Origin: an uncultured Caldimonas sp.
GTDB taxonomy: Bacteria; Pseudomonadota; Gammaproteobacteria; Burkholderiales; Burkholderiaceae
DNA length: 43,390 nucleotides
Reading direction: 5' to 3'
Assembly (NCBI RefSeq): GCF_946480305.1
Contig: NZ_CAMLJQ010000037.1
Span: forward strand, 1 to 43,390
Part shown: piece after piece, positions 19,449 to 27,812 of the stretch
How the letters are laid out: each line of letters starts with the position of its first letter
How positions within the stretch are numbered: the first letter of the stretch is position 1
The notes under the pieces: model-generated
Told to the model about the DNA's origin: nothing
The model's database searches: none
Seen by the model: the letters and a program-made list of their open reading frames with translations, nothing else
Made by a program: the position numbers and the translations under genes

Positions 19449-20069
19449 TCATTTCGCTTCTCGCAGCGAAGCCAGCAAGATGCGCAGCCCGAGGGCGCCG
19501 AGCACCGCGCCGGCCAGTCTGTCCACGGCGTGACGCTTGCGATCGTAAGCCGCTCGCACAGGCTCTCGCGTGAACAGGTATGCCAGCAAGCTGTACCAGC
19601 CGAGCGCGTTCACGAACACGACAGCCACCGCCGCGCCGAGCAAGCCAGGCCCAGGGGAGGCAGGAAGGCACGCGGAGAAGATGCTGCCGAAGAACAGTGC
19701 CGCCTTGGGGTTCGTGAAATTCGTCAGCACTCCGCGGCGAAATGCCGCGGCGGGCGTCAATGAGGTGGTGCGGTCATCGCGGCCTGTGCTCGCCGAGGCC
19801 CAGAGTCGCAGCGCGACGTACAGCAGATACAGGCCACCAGCGACCTGGAGCGCGAGTCGCAACACCGGAAATGCGGTGAAGACGAAATGGACGCCCAAGA
19901 CGGCGAACGCTGCCCACGCGGCCGACCCCACGGCCACGCCTGCGGCTGCAAACATCGCCGCGGGGCCACGATGGCTGGCGGCCAACTGGGTGACCAGCAG
20001 CGTGTTCGTGCCTGGCGTGACCGTGGCGGCCATGTGCAGAAGCCAGATGGCGGTGAGAGTCGTGAACAT
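19449..20069 (-). CDS. LysE/RhtB family exporter
   Basis: A 206-residue inner-membrane protein with about six hydrophobic segments. The TM1 motif is VTPGTNTLLV (family pattern PGP or PGTN), and the loop GVLTNFTNPKAALFFGS is the second family signature. Members export amino acids or homoserine lactones. Start ATG at 20069. It is divergent from the VOC gene across ~295 bp. Confidence 0.85.
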   Translation of the reverse strand: MFTTLTAIWLLHMAATVTPGTNTLLVTQLAASHRGPAAMFAAAGVAVGSAAWAAFAVLGVHFVFTAFPVLRLALQVAGGLYLLYVALRLWASASTGRDDRTTSLTPAAAFRRGVLTNFTNPKAALFFGSIFSACLPASPGPGLLGAAVAVVFVNALGWYSLLAYLFTREPVRAAYDRKRHAVDRLAGAVLGALGLRILLASLREAK

Positions 20070-20364
20070 GGTTGACCTGGGCAGGTGGGAGGTGGGCGAC
20101 GGGGCGGTGGGCGCCCGCCCTGGAGGCGAGGGCTGCGGGCTATTGTGAACGAGCCGCTCGGCTCGTCGTCGCCTATGCCGTGGCCGATCCTCGTGCCCCT
20201 GATGTAACGGTGCTTGTCCGATGTCGATGCGTACGGCACTCGTTCGTCGTCGTGGACGAGCCCCACGGACGACCAACGGGTCGCGCCGTGCACCCCGTCC
20301 CAGAAGATGCCGCCTGCTTCCGGGACGACCGCTTGCCACTCACCCAGGGAAAGGAGCCCTCGCC
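20070..20364. other. Intergenic region between LysE and VOC genes
   Basis: A 295-bp region between divergent genes. A GC-rich imperfect hairpin (GCCCGCCCT...AGGGCTGCGGGC, ~20113-20140) lies in the probable leader of the LysE gene. An AAGGAG ribosome-binding site (20351-20356) serves the VOC gene. No other clear motif was seen. Confidence 0.4.
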
Positions 20365-20799
20365 ATGTCCCCCACCACCGAAGTCCAGCCCTACCTCATG
20401 TTCCGTGGTCGTTGCGAAGAAGCACTCGCCTTCTATGAGCAGGCCGTGGGCGCAACGCTGGAGTACCTGATCCGCTTCGACCAGAGCCCCGATCCGGTGC
20501 CCGAGGGCATGCTGCAGCCGGGCTTCGAGCACAAGGTCATGCACTGTGCCTTCACGGTGGGTGGCAGCACGCTGCTGGCGTCCGACGGTTGTGGTGTCGA
20601 GCCGCCGATGGCGGGCTTTTCGCTGGCACTTCAGGTCGGCACCGAGCAGGAAGCCATCCGGGCCTTCAATGCCCTGGCCGAAGGCGGTCAGGTGACGATG
20701 CCGCTGGGCAAGACCTTCTGGTCGCCGTGCTTCGGCATGCTGGTCGACAAGTTCGGCGTGGGCTGGATGGTGAACGTGCACGTGCCGCCCCCGGCCTGA
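20365..20799 (+). CDS. PhnB-like VOC family protein
   Basis: A 144-residue protein with paired beta-alpha-beta-beta-beta modules of the vicinal-oxygen-chelate fold. YLMFRGRCEEALAFYEQAVGA at the start and FWSPCFGMLVDKFGVGWMVNV at the end are diagnostic of the PhnB/glyoxalase-like group. Such proteins are usually dimeric; most have no known substrate. AAGGAG is 8 nt before the ATG. It ends 13 nt from the convergent GNAT gene. Confidence 0.87.
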   Translation: MSPTTEVQPYLMFRGRCEEALAFYEQAVGATLEYLIRFDQSPDPVPEGMLQPGFEHKVMHCAFTVGGSTLLASDGCGVEPPMAGFSLALQVGTEQEAIRAFNALAEGGQVTMPLGKTFWSPCFGMLVDKFGVGWMVNVHVPPPA

Positions 20800-20812
20800 G
20801 GCGCGCAGCGGC

Positions 20813-21280
20813 TCAGCTCCACTGCACGCCCCTTTCCATCACCGCAGCACGCAGCGGCCCCACGGTCGCGTGATCGAAGGTCCGCCAGCCGAGGCGGGCG
20901 TACAGCCGCTCATGGTGCGGTGTGAACAGGAACAGCTTCGCGTAGCCCAGGCGTGCGCACTCGGCCGCGGCCCGTTGGGCCAACGCCGAGGCCACACCCA
21001 TGCGCCGGTGTTCGGGCTGCACATAGACCATCGAAAGCCACGGGCCCAGATGCCCGTGCGTCAGCGTGCCAGTGGTGAGGCTGGCGCACCCGGCAGGCGT
21101 GCCGTCGGCCGCCAGAGCCAGCAGCGTGAGGGGCAAGGCCTCGCCGTCCAGCGCGTCGCGCAACCACTGTTCGCGCTGCCCCAGCGTGCGCGCCGGGTTC
21201 AATGCACCGAAGGCCTCGTGATGCCAGCGGGCGACCAAGGTCACGGCGGCGGGGTGCCTGATCAGGGGGTCGATGCGCAT
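20813..21280 (-). CDS. GNAT family N-acetyltransferase
   Basis: A 155-residue acetyltransferase. The acetyl-CoA-binding segment is VYVQPEHRRMGVASALAQRA (Q/R-x-x-G-x-A/G pattern), followed by LFLFTPHHERLYARLGW. The start ATG shares 1 nt with the stop of the bioB remnant (TGATG), so its translation is probably coupled to that short ORF. Substrate unknown. Confidence 0.85.
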   Translation of the reverse strand: MRIDPLIRHPAAVTLVARWHHEAFGALNPARTLGQREQWLRDALDGEALPLTLLALAADGTPAGCASLTTGTLTHGHLGPWLSMVYVQPEHRRMGVASALAQRAAAECARLGYAKLFLFTPHHERLYARLGWRTFDHATVGPLRAAVMERGVQWS

Positions 21281-21588
21281 CACGCACTCCGCATGGCAGA
21301 GGTCTTCAGGCCGAGTCGCGCGAACGGGTCGCGCTGGTGCTGGGCCAACGCAGAGCCGTCCCCGCCGTCTTCGGCGCAGCCACCGGTCTTGAGGGACAGC
21401 AGCGTCGAGATCGGCACTTCGTTCGGGTCGAAGTGCTCCTGGTGTATTTGCTGTGCCCGGTGCAGCAGGTCCATCAGGGGCAGGTCGTAAAGCGCTGCGA
21501 TCTGCTCGCCGCTCCACCCTGGTGCCTGGGCCGGGTGGTTGACAGGCCGCTGTGTGGATGACGGCGGACGGACGGTCTGGTGGCTCAT
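21280..21588 (-). pseudogene. bioB: Internally deleted biotin synthase remnant (bioB')
   Basis: A 102-residue ORF. Residues ~20-70 read as the N-terminus of biotin synthase: [40 protein letters not shown]. The sequence breaks at the [4Fe-4S] motif. Instead of C-x3-C-x2-C it reads CAEDGGDG, so two of three cluster cysteines are Gly. It then jumps to [12 protein letters not shown], which resembles the extreme C-terminus of BioB. The radical-SAM barrel (~200 residues) is missing, so it cannot make biotin. The frame stays open, keeps a plausible GGGAG site before the ATG at 21588, and is coupled to the GNAT gene. The N-terminal match is confident; the C-terminal match is by eye. Confidence 0.65.
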
Positions 21589-21637
21589 GTGGCAGCGCTC
21601 CCGCAAATGGTGGCGGCGTTCGCGCACGGCCAAACAA

Positions 21638-21738
21638 TAGATAGTTCTGTGCCGATCGATACGCGAATCTCAAGGTCGCGCAGTCTATGCTGCGGTTCGC
21701 AGAAATTGAGCAGCAGATGAGCGAGATTATCTATAGAT
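21638..21738. promoter_or_regulatory. ATCTATAGAT operator candidate and half-site
   Basis: ATCTATAGAT at 21729-21738 is a perfect 10-bp palindrome that covers the start codon of the FCD-type GntR gene. A half-site ATAGAT recurs at 21638-21643, ~50 bp upstream of the bioB remnant. The layout suggests autorepression by the GntR protein and possibly control of the divergent unit. Confidence 0.4.
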
Positions 21739-22393
21739 GAGCACGTCGCAAACCGCCCGAACACCGAGCACGGTCGACCAGATCATGGCCACGCTGCGTG
21801 AGCAGATCATCAGCGGCGAGCTGGCGCCGGGCGTTGCCTTGCGGCAGGACAACATCGCGCAGCGGTTCGGCTCCAGCCATGTGCCGGTGCGCGAGGCGTT
21901 TCAGCGGCTGGAGGGGCAGGGCCTCGTCGTCACCCTGCCGCGGCGCGGCGTGCGGGTGGCGGCGCTCGACATCGCATCGATCCGCGAGAACGTGGAAATG
22001 CGCAGCGCGCTCGAGGCCCTCGCGTTGCGGCACGCCTTGCCCCACTTCACCGATGCCCACATCGACCAGCTCGAAGCTGCCCAGGCGCTGTGCGATGCCG
22101 CAGACACCCTGGCGGCCTGGGACACCGCGAACCGTGCCTTCCATGCTGCGTTGGTGGCGCCATGCCGCATGCCGCGGCTGCTCGCAACGATCGATACGCT
22201 GCAGCTCGCCAACTCTCGCGTCGTGTTCGCCGCGGGGCGCACCCGGGGGTGGCAGCCACGGTCCAACCACGACCACCGCCTGATCATCGACGCCCTGCGA
22301 GCACGCGACGCCGATCGCGCGCTCACGCTGCTCGGTCGCCACATCGGCACGATGGAGCGGGTCGGCTACCCGACGTTGCCGCCCGTCAGTTGA
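21737..22393 (+). CDS. GntR family regulator, FCD type
   Basis: A 218-residue regulator. The N-terminal winged helix is IMATLREQIISGELAPGVALRQDNIAQRFGSSHVPVREAFQRLEGQGLV. The C-terminal all-helical FCD ligand domain has His residues in NRAFHAALV and SNHDHRLIIDALRARD that form the usual metal/ligand site. FCD regulators respond to organic acids or sugar acids. Its 3' end overlaps the convergent binding-protein gene by 8 nt. It is unlike the two UTRA-type GntR proteins further right. Confidence 0.87.
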   Translation: MSTSQTARTPSTVDQIMATLREQIISGELAPGVALRQDNIAQRFGSSHVPVREAFQRLEGQGLVVTLPRRGVRVAALDIASIRENVEMRSALEALALRHALPHFTDAHIDQLEAAQALCDAADTLAAWDTANRAFHAALVAPCRMPRLLATIDTLQLANSRVVFAAGRTRGWQPRSNHDHRLIIDALRARDADRALTLLGRHIGTMERVGYPTLPPVS

Positions 22394-23537
22394 GGATGCG
22401 GCCCCCCTGGCCCACGACGCTGATCTCCACGTATGAAGAGCCGGCGTTCGTGGCGGCGTCGAACTTCACCGCGTAACCACCCAGATCGAACGGGGCGCCA
22501 CGCAACGCCTCGGCGAGCCTTGCGCGGCTGAGCGGCCGGCCGGCGCGTTCCATCGCAGCCACCGCAAGCTTGGCGGTGAGGTAGCCCTCGAGGCCGTAGT
22601 ACGAGTAGTTGTTGTGCTTCGCGTGCTGGACCAGCGCCCTCTTGTACTCGCGCACCACCGCGAGCTTGTCTTCCCATGGCGACGGAATCACCTGCGACAC
22701 CTGGATGCCGCGGCTGTTGTCGGGGCCCAGTTCCTGGATCAGCTGGTCGGTGCCGACCGGTGACAGCGCGATGAAGTAGGGCGAGGCCCCCGCCGCGCGC
22801 ATGCGCTTGATGAACTCGGCGGTGGGCCGGTACAGCGTGACCATGACCACGGCCTGCGCACCCGACTTCGCGATGGTTTGCGCGGCCTGCTGCACGTCGA
22901 CCGAGTTGCGGGGCACCGATGCCACCGCCACCGGCTTGAGCTGATGGCGCTCCAGCGCCTGCGTCACGCCTTTCAGGCCGGCCTGGCCGAAGCCGTCGTC
23001 CTGGTAGAAGACGGCGATGCGCTTCACACCGACCGTCGTGAGCGCCTTCACGATCTCCTCGGTCTCGTCGCCATAGCTGGCACGCAGGTGGAACATGTAG
23101 GGGTGCATCGGCTTGCGCAGCACTTCGGCGCCGCTGATGGTGCCGATGAGCGGCACGCGGCGCTCGACCAGCACCGGCAGCACCGCCTCGGTGGGCGAGG
23201 TGCCGTAGAAGCCCATCAGCGCAAACACCTTCTCGTCGTCGATCAGCCGCTTCGCGTTCGCGACGGCCGCCGTGGTTTCGTATCCGTCGTCGACCGCGAC
23301 CAGTTCGAGCCGGCGCCCGGCCACGCCGCCACGCGCATTGACTTGTGCGAAGAAGACCTCGATGCCTTCCTTCATCTGCCGGCCATAGGCGCCGTTGGGC
23401 CCGGACAGCGGGGCGGACATGCCCCACTTCACGCTGGTGTCGGTGACGCCGTTGTCGGCCAGCGCGTGCGGCGCCAGCGCAAGCAGCGCGGTGAGCGTGA
23501 ACCAGCGCTTGAGCGCGTCGAAAGCAAGACAGAGCAT
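22386..23537 (-). CDS. ABC transporter substrate-binding protein, branched-chain (LivK) type
   Basis: A 383-residue periplasmic protein with a Sec signal (LTALLALAPHALA|DN). The type I binding-protein fold of the Peripla_BP_6 group is clear: WGMSAPLSGPNGAYGRQMKEGIEVFFAQVNARGGVAGRRLEL, MGFYGTSPTEAVLPV and IAVFYQDDGFGQAGLKGV. Such proteins bind amino acids, amides or aromatic acids. No Liv-type permease or ATPase genes are nearby, so it is an orphan. It starts 70 nt after the stop of the upstream GntR/UTRA gene, with AAGAGG before the ATG, and may be the last gene of the kinase/dehydrogenase/repressor operon. Confidence 0.85.
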   Translation of the reverse strand: MLCLAFDALKRWFTLTALLALAPHALADNGVTDTSVKWGMSAPLSGPNGAYGRQMKEGIEVFFAQVNARGGVAGRRLELVAVDDGYETTAAVANAKRLIDDEKVFALMGFYGTSPTEAVLPVLVERRVPLIGTISGAEVLRKPMHPYMFHLRASYGDETEEIVKALTTVGVKRIAVFYQDDGFGQAGLKGVTQALERHQLKPVAVASVPRNSVDVQQAAQTIAKSGAQAVVMVTLYRPTAEFIKRMRAAGASPYFIALSPVGTDQLIQELGPDNSRGIQVSQVIPSPWEDKLAVVREYKRALVQHAKHNNYSYYGLEGYLTAKLAVAAMERAGRPLSRARLAEALRGAPFDLGGYAVKFDAATNAGSSYVEISVVGQGGRILN

Positions 23538-23607
23538 GGCGGCCTCTTAGTGGCGGTGGCGCAACTGTTGGCGCCTTGCCTTTCGTCAATCTGACGCGGC
23601 GGCCGGC

Positions 23608-24375
23608 TCAGGCCGTTGTCTTCACATGCAGCCGGCTCGACTGGCAACGGTGCACGGCGCAGTAGTGCTCCACCGGCCGGCCGCTGGCGCCATAGGCGAT
23701 CGACTCGATCCGCAGCAGCGGCTCCTGCCCCTCGATGCCCAGGCAGGCGCGTGTGGCCTCGTCGGGCAGCACTGCGTGGATCCAGCGCTCGGCGCGCACG
23801 ATGCGCAGCCCGTACTGTCGGCGTAGCACGTCGTACAGCGAACGGTTTTCCAGCCGCGTACGCTGCAGGCCGGGCGCCAGGTCGGCGGGCACGCAGGTGT
23901 CTACCAGCAGCCGCACCTGCGCATCGACGCTGCGCAGGCGTCGCAGCGCGACCACCATGTCGCCTTCCTTCAGTTCGAGCGCACGGGCCTCCTGCACCGT
24001 GGCGGGGCGCAGCTCCTGCGCCAGCACCTGCGTGCGCACGGTGAGCCCCTTGCTTTCCATCTCGTCCGAGAAGCCGAGCACCGTGGAAACGAAATCCTCG
24101 TCGCGCTCGGGCGTCGACACGAAAGCGCCCTGCCCGCGGATCTTGTAGATGAGCCCGCTGCGCACCAGGTCGGCCAGCGCTTCGCGCACGACGATGCGCG
24201 AGATGCCGAACTGCTCGCCGAACTCTGCTTCGGTCGGCAGCTTGGCGCCGACCGTGAAGTGCCCTTGCAGGATGCGGCTGCGCAACGCGTCGCGGAACTG
24301 CATCCACAGCGGCACGCTGGCGGAGCGGTCGAGCGCGGGCAGCGGGGCGGTCGAAGAGGTGATGGTCGAACTCAC
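23608..24375 (-). CDS. GntR/HutC-type repressor with UTRA domain (copy 1)
   Basis: A 255-residue regulator. The winged helix (residues ~20-90) includes EAEFGEQFGISRIVVREAL and IYKIRGQGAFVS; a UTRA ligand domain follows (~100-250, RLRSVDAQVRLLVDTCVPADL, LLRIESIAYGASGRPVEHY). The likely start is a GTG at 24375 that overlaps the dehydrogenase stop (GTGA). It is strongly similar to the regulator at 40243-41013, with 43 consecutive identical residues across the DNA-recognition region. UTRA domains sense sugars, sugar phosphates or related small molecules. It probably represses the divergent import/catabolic locus. Confidence 0.88.
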   Translation of the reverse strand: MSSTITSSTAPLPALDRSASVPLWMQFRDALRSRILQGHFTVGAKLPTEAEFGEQFGISRIVVREALADLVRSGLIYKIRGQGAFVSTPERDEDFVSTVLGFSDEMESKGLTVRTQVLAQELRPATVQEARALELKEGDMVVALRRLRSVDAQVRLLVDTCVPADLAPGLQRTRLENRSLYDVLRRQYGLRIVRAERWIHAVLPDEATRACLGIEGQEPLLRIESIAYGASGRPVEHYCAVHRCQSSRLHVKTTA

Positions 24376-26156
24376 GTCGCAAGCGGCGTCGACATCGAGC
24401 CGGCGGGCAGTGGCGGGTTGAACGCTTCCGGGCGCAGCGGCCCGGGCGCGGGAGAGGCTGCCGCGGTCAGCGACACGCCATGCCGTTCCCGCAGCAGTTC
24501 GGCGCAGGCGGCCAGCTCCTGGTCGCGGCGTGCGGTGTCCCAGCCGAGCGCCATCGCCGCGACATCGGCCAGTTCCGCCAGCAGCGCATCGGTCACCTTG
24601 CCGGAAATGGCGAGCACCGTGCGGCGCACCACCAGGTCGGCCAGGTGCATCACCCCGGTGTCGCGGCACAGGTACTGCACCTCGGCCACCGAATAGTCGG
24701 GCGCGTGACGCAAGGGCCGGTCCCCGCTCGCGGCGAACTGCTGCGCCAGCCGTTGCGCGGCCGTGCCATAGCGGATGACGAGGTTCCACGCGCGCTCGCG
24801 CGTGAACTGACAGGCAGCCTCGATGCGCGACAGGTAGGCGTCCATGGCCCTCGCATCCATTGGCAGCCCCGCACCGCCGCCGATCGGCAGCGACTCGGTG
24901 GATTGCAGGCGTGGCCGGCCGAGCAACTGCAGCACATCGTCGGCGGCCTGCTCGGCGAGCGAGCGGAAGGTGGTCCACTTGCCACCCACCAGGCTCACCA
25001 TGGGCACGTGGCGAGTGGCATTGGGCGCATCGACCAGCACGCTGTGGTCGCGCGAGATGCGACCGGGTTTGTCGGCGTCCGAGCGGGCCAGCGGCCGCAC
25101 ACCCACGTAGGTGTACAGCACGTTGCGGCGCTCGAAGTGCAGGCGCGGGAACACCTCGCGCAGCACGTCGAGCAGGTAGTCGACCTCGGCGGGTTCGGTC
25201 ACGACGTCGTCCGGGTGGTCCACCGGGATGTCGGTCGAGCCGACCAGCACGCGGCCGAGGAAGGGATAGACGATGCATACGCGGCCGTCGGATGCTTCGA
25301 AGTAGGCCATGCGGCCGTCGAGCAGGCGGCGCAGCAGCGGGTGGTCGAGCACCAGGTGCGAGCCCTTGGTGCCCATCACGCGCGAGCCTTCGCCGGCCAT
25401 CGCACTGGCGCTGTGGTCGAGCCAGGCGCCGGTGGCGTTGACCAGCGTGTCGGTCGTCACCTGCACCGTCTCGCCGGTCAGCTCGTCGCGCAGCGTCACC
25501 GTCTTGCCTTCGCAGCGCACCACCTTGCAGTAGTTCGCGGCACGCGAGGCGGGCTGGTCGCGGCATGCGTCGGCGATGAGTTCCAGCACCAGCCATTCCG
25601 GGTGGCTGATCCACGCGTCGAAGAAGGTGGCCGTCCAGCGCACGTCGGGGCGGAACAGCGCCTGGTCGCGCGGCGGGATGCGGCCGATGGTGTGGCCGGG
25701 CATCGCGCGCTGCCGCCGCCCCAGCAGGTCGTACAGCCGCAAGCCCAGCGCCACCACCAGCAGGCCGCGCGAGGCGGGCGACATCGAGATGCCGAAGAAG
25801 CGCAAGGCACTGCTGAGCAGGCCGCCGAACGGATTGGTCAGCGGCACCACAGTCTTCAACGGCCGCACGAGGTGCGGCGCGTTGCGCAGCAGCAGGTTGC
25901 GTTCGCGCGTGGCTTCGGCCACCAGCGAGAACGAGCCGTGCTCCAGGTAGCGCAGGCCGCCGTGGATCATGCGCGACGGCGCACTGCTCGCGCCGCAGGC
26001 GATGTCGCCCTTGTCGACCACGAGGCAATCGATGCCTTGCAGCGAGAGGTCGCGGAAGATGCCGACGCCATTGATGCCGGCGCCGACGATGACGGTGGAG
26101 AAGTGCCGCCCGGCCAGCGCCGCGGGCCGCACGAACGATGACACCTCGCGGCTCAT
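24372..26156 (-). CDS. GlpD-like FAD-dependent polyol-phosphate dehydrogenase
   Basis: A 594-residue flavoprotein of the glycerol-3-phosphate dehydrogenase family. The FAD fingerprint is VIVGAGINGVGIFRDLSLQG. Family motifs are ASSAPSRMIHGGLRYLEHG, VNATGAWLD and VSLVGGKWTTFRSLAEQA. It oxidises a polyol phosphate at the inner membrane face and passes electrons to quinone. The context (FGGY kinase upstream overlapping by 4 nt, sugar ABC importer divergent) suggests a substrate other than glycerol-3-phosphate, as for EryB, which acts on erythritol phosphate. A second alternative is ordinary GlpD activity. Start ATG at 26156. Confidence 0.85.
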   Translation of the reverse strand: MSREVSSFVRPAALAGRHFSTVIVGAGINGVGIFRDLSLQGIDCLVVDKGDIACGASSAPSRMIHGGLRYLEHGSFSLVAEATRERNLLLRNAPHLVRPLKTVVPLTNPFGGLLSSALRFFGISMSPASRGLLVVALGLRLYDLLGRRQRAMPGHTIGRIPPRDQALFRPDVRWTATFFDAWISHPEWLVLELIADACRDQPASRAANYCKVVRCEGKTVTLRDELTGETVQVTTDTLVNATGAWLDHSASAMAGEGSRVMGTKGSHLVLDHPLLRRLLDGRMAYFEASDGRVCIVYPFLGRVLVGSTDIPVDHPDDVVTEPAEVDYLLDVLREVFPRLHFERRNVLYTYVGVRPLARSDADKPGRISRDHSVLVDAPNATRHVPMVSLVGGKWTTFRSLAEQAADDVLQLLGRPRLQSTESLPIGGGAGLPMDARAMDAYLSRIEAACQFTRERAWNLVIRYGTAAQRLAQQFAASGDRPLRHAPDYSVAEVQYLCRDTGVMHLADLVVRRTVLAISGKVTDALLAELADVAAMALGWDTARRDQELAACAELLRERHGVSLTAAASPAPGPLRPEAFNPPLPAGSMSTPLAT

Positions 26157-27637
26157 CGGCGTGCCTCCGCCAGCTGGGCGAACGCGGGTGCGAGGCGCTC
26201 CATCAGGGCAGCGAACGAGCGGCGGAACTCGGCATGGGCCGGCGCATCGGCGCTCCGGGGCTGCACCACGTTGCACGGCGCCGGCAACGCCGACAGCGGT
26301 GCGCCCTGCGATTGCGCCGCATACAGCGCCGCGCCGCGGGCGCCGGTTTCGTCGTCGCCGCAGCGCTCGACCGGATGCTCGAGGAACCCGGCAAGCAATT
26401 GCACCAGCCGCTCGTCGCGTGCGCCGCCGCCCAATGCCGACACACGGCCGGGCACGCCCAGCTCGAGCGACGCCAGCCGGCGCAGATGCTGGGCATGCAA
26501 GGCGGCCACCGCGTCGACCACCGCCCGCGCCATGTGGCGACGGTCGTGGTGGCCGGCCAAGCCGACGAAGCCGGCCGTGGCGTGCGGGGGTGCGCTGCCT
26601 CCATTGATGAATGGCGCGAAGCGCAGCCCTTCCGCACCGAGCGCAACCGACATCGCGCAGTCCACCACCGCCGCCGCGCTGGGGAACTGCAGCGTGCGCG
26701 CCAGCCACGCCACGTTGGCCATCGACGACGGGCTGTTCTCCAGATAAAGGCGCTGCTCCGGCGCACCGAAGTTGACGATCGCGCCGACCTCGGGCTTGGG
26801 CTCGCGCACCGGGCCGACGACCGCGTTGACGCACCAGGTGCCCATCACGGCCACCGCCTGCCCGCGCGTGTGTGCGCCGACGGCCAGCAGCGACGCGAGC
26901 AGGTCGATCGCACCGGCAGCCACCGGCAGACCCGCGGGCAGCCCGCATTCGGCCGCCACATCGGCTTGCAGGCGGCCGATCACCGTGCCGCTGGGCACCA
27001 GCGGCGGCAGGGCGCGGGCCAGGTCGGCCAGCCCGGCGGCTTCGAGCGCCAGCGACGACCATTGCCCGGTGGTGAGCGTCAACAGCCCCGCGGTGCTGGC
27101 GTCGCTGGCATCAGTGACCAGCTCACCGGTCAGCAGAAAGGCGAGGTAGTCCTTCGCGAAGCACAGGCGGTGGATGTCGGCCCGCTGCAATGCACCGGCG
27201 CGCAGCAACTCGGCCGCGATCATGCTCGGCTGGCCGGCCCAAGGTTGACACCCCACTTCTTCGAACAGTGCCTGGCCGTGGCGCACGGCCAGTTCGCTGG
27301 CGAGGCCCGCCGCACGCTGGTCAGTGGAGGCGACGGCGCAACCGCGCAACAACTCGCCATGCCGATCGAGCACATAAAGGCCGGCGCCATGCCCCGTGCA
27401 ACTGAGTGCGCGCACCTGCCCGACGCGCGCACCCAGCTGCCCGGCCACGCTGCGCAGTGCCTGCAGGAGCGCGTCGCGGATGTCCGTGGCGGCCAGTTCG
27501 CAGCCGCCACGCGCAAGACGCACGTGAGGCAGGGCGTCGCCGGCGGTGGCCAGCGTGGCGCCGCTTCCAGCCTCGAAGGCGACCGCCTTCAGGCCTGTGG
27601 AACCCATGTCGATTCCAATGAAGAGGTCTGTTCTCAT
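26153..27637 (-). CDS. FGGY family carbohydrate/polyol kinase
   Basis: A 494-residue sugar kinase. The ATP/phosphate-binding N-terminus is FIGIDMGSTGLKAVAF; SCTGHGAGLYVLD and the catalytic-base region AGAIDLLASLLAVGA follow. The C-terminal FGGY signature region is VSALGGGARDERLVQLLAGFLEHPV. FINGGSAPPHATAGFVGLAGHH resembles the L-xylulose and erythritol kinase branches rather than GlpK. It phosphorylates a sugar or polyol entering through the divergent ABC importer. It is the first gene of a translationally coupled set (kinase, dehydrogenase, GntR). The ATG at 27637 lies inside a palindromic operator candidate. Confidence 0.87.
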   Translation of the reverse strand: MRTDLFIGIDMGSTGLKAVAFEAGSGATLATAGDALPHVRLARGGCELAATDIRDALLQALRSVAGQLGARVGQVRALSCTGHGAGLYVLDRHGELLRGCAVASTDQRAAGLASELAVRHGQALFEEVGCQPWAGQPSMIAAELLRAGALQRADIHRLCFAKDYLAFLLTGELVTDASDASTAGLLTLTTGQWSSLALEAAGLADLARALPPLVPSGTVIGRLQADVAAECGLPAGLPVAAGAIDLLASLLAVGAHTRGQAVAVMGTWCVNAVVGPVREPKPEVGAIVNFGAPEQRLYLENSPSSMANVAWLARTLQFPSAAAVVDCAMSVALGAEGLRFAPFINGGSAPPHATAGFVGLAGHHDRRHMARAVVDAVAALHAQHLRRLASLELGVPGRVSALGGGARDERLVQLLAGFLEHPVERCGDDETGARGAALYAAQSQGAPLSALPAPCNVVQPRSADAPAHAEFRRSFAALMERLAPAFAQLAEARR

Positions 27638-27734
27638 GTCATAACATCGTCGCGCGTTTGATCGCACATCGTAGCGGTGTTTTCCCTAGGTTGTGCCGAT
27701 ACAACCTCCACTATATTTCATCGCTGTCATGACA
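27637..27734. promoter_or_regulatory. Divergent control region with three palindromes
   Basis: TGTCATAACA (27637-27646) touches the kinase start. TGTCATGACA (27725-27734), a perfect palindrome, lies ~80 nt before the binding-protein gene. The two sites differ by one base and are 88 bp apart. Between them AGGTTGTGCCGATACAACCT (27688-27707) has perfect 7-bp arms around a 6-bp spacer. A TATATT (27712-27717) could be a -10 element. Repeated near-identical palindromes flanking a divergent promoter fit cooperative repression or looping by the GntR/UTRA proteins. Confidence 0.55.
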
Positions 27735-27812
27735 ACTGAATCGAATTTCAGCGGGTCAGACGAATGCAGGAATCGGGCAGTGCCCGCGAAATCAACGAGA
27801 CAGGAGACGACG

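Noticed and set aside
20113..20140. GC-rich hairpin in the LysE leader as a possible riboswitch.
   Set aside because: Only one imperfect stem is visible, with no conserved aptamer core, so it is recorded only as part of the intergenic description.
24372..27062. An 896-codon minus-strand frame extending the GlpD-like gene upstream into the FGGY kinase gene.
   Set aside because: The extra N-terminal part is antigenic noise in a second frame of the kinase gene. The ATG at 26156 overlapping the kinase stop gives the proper family length.
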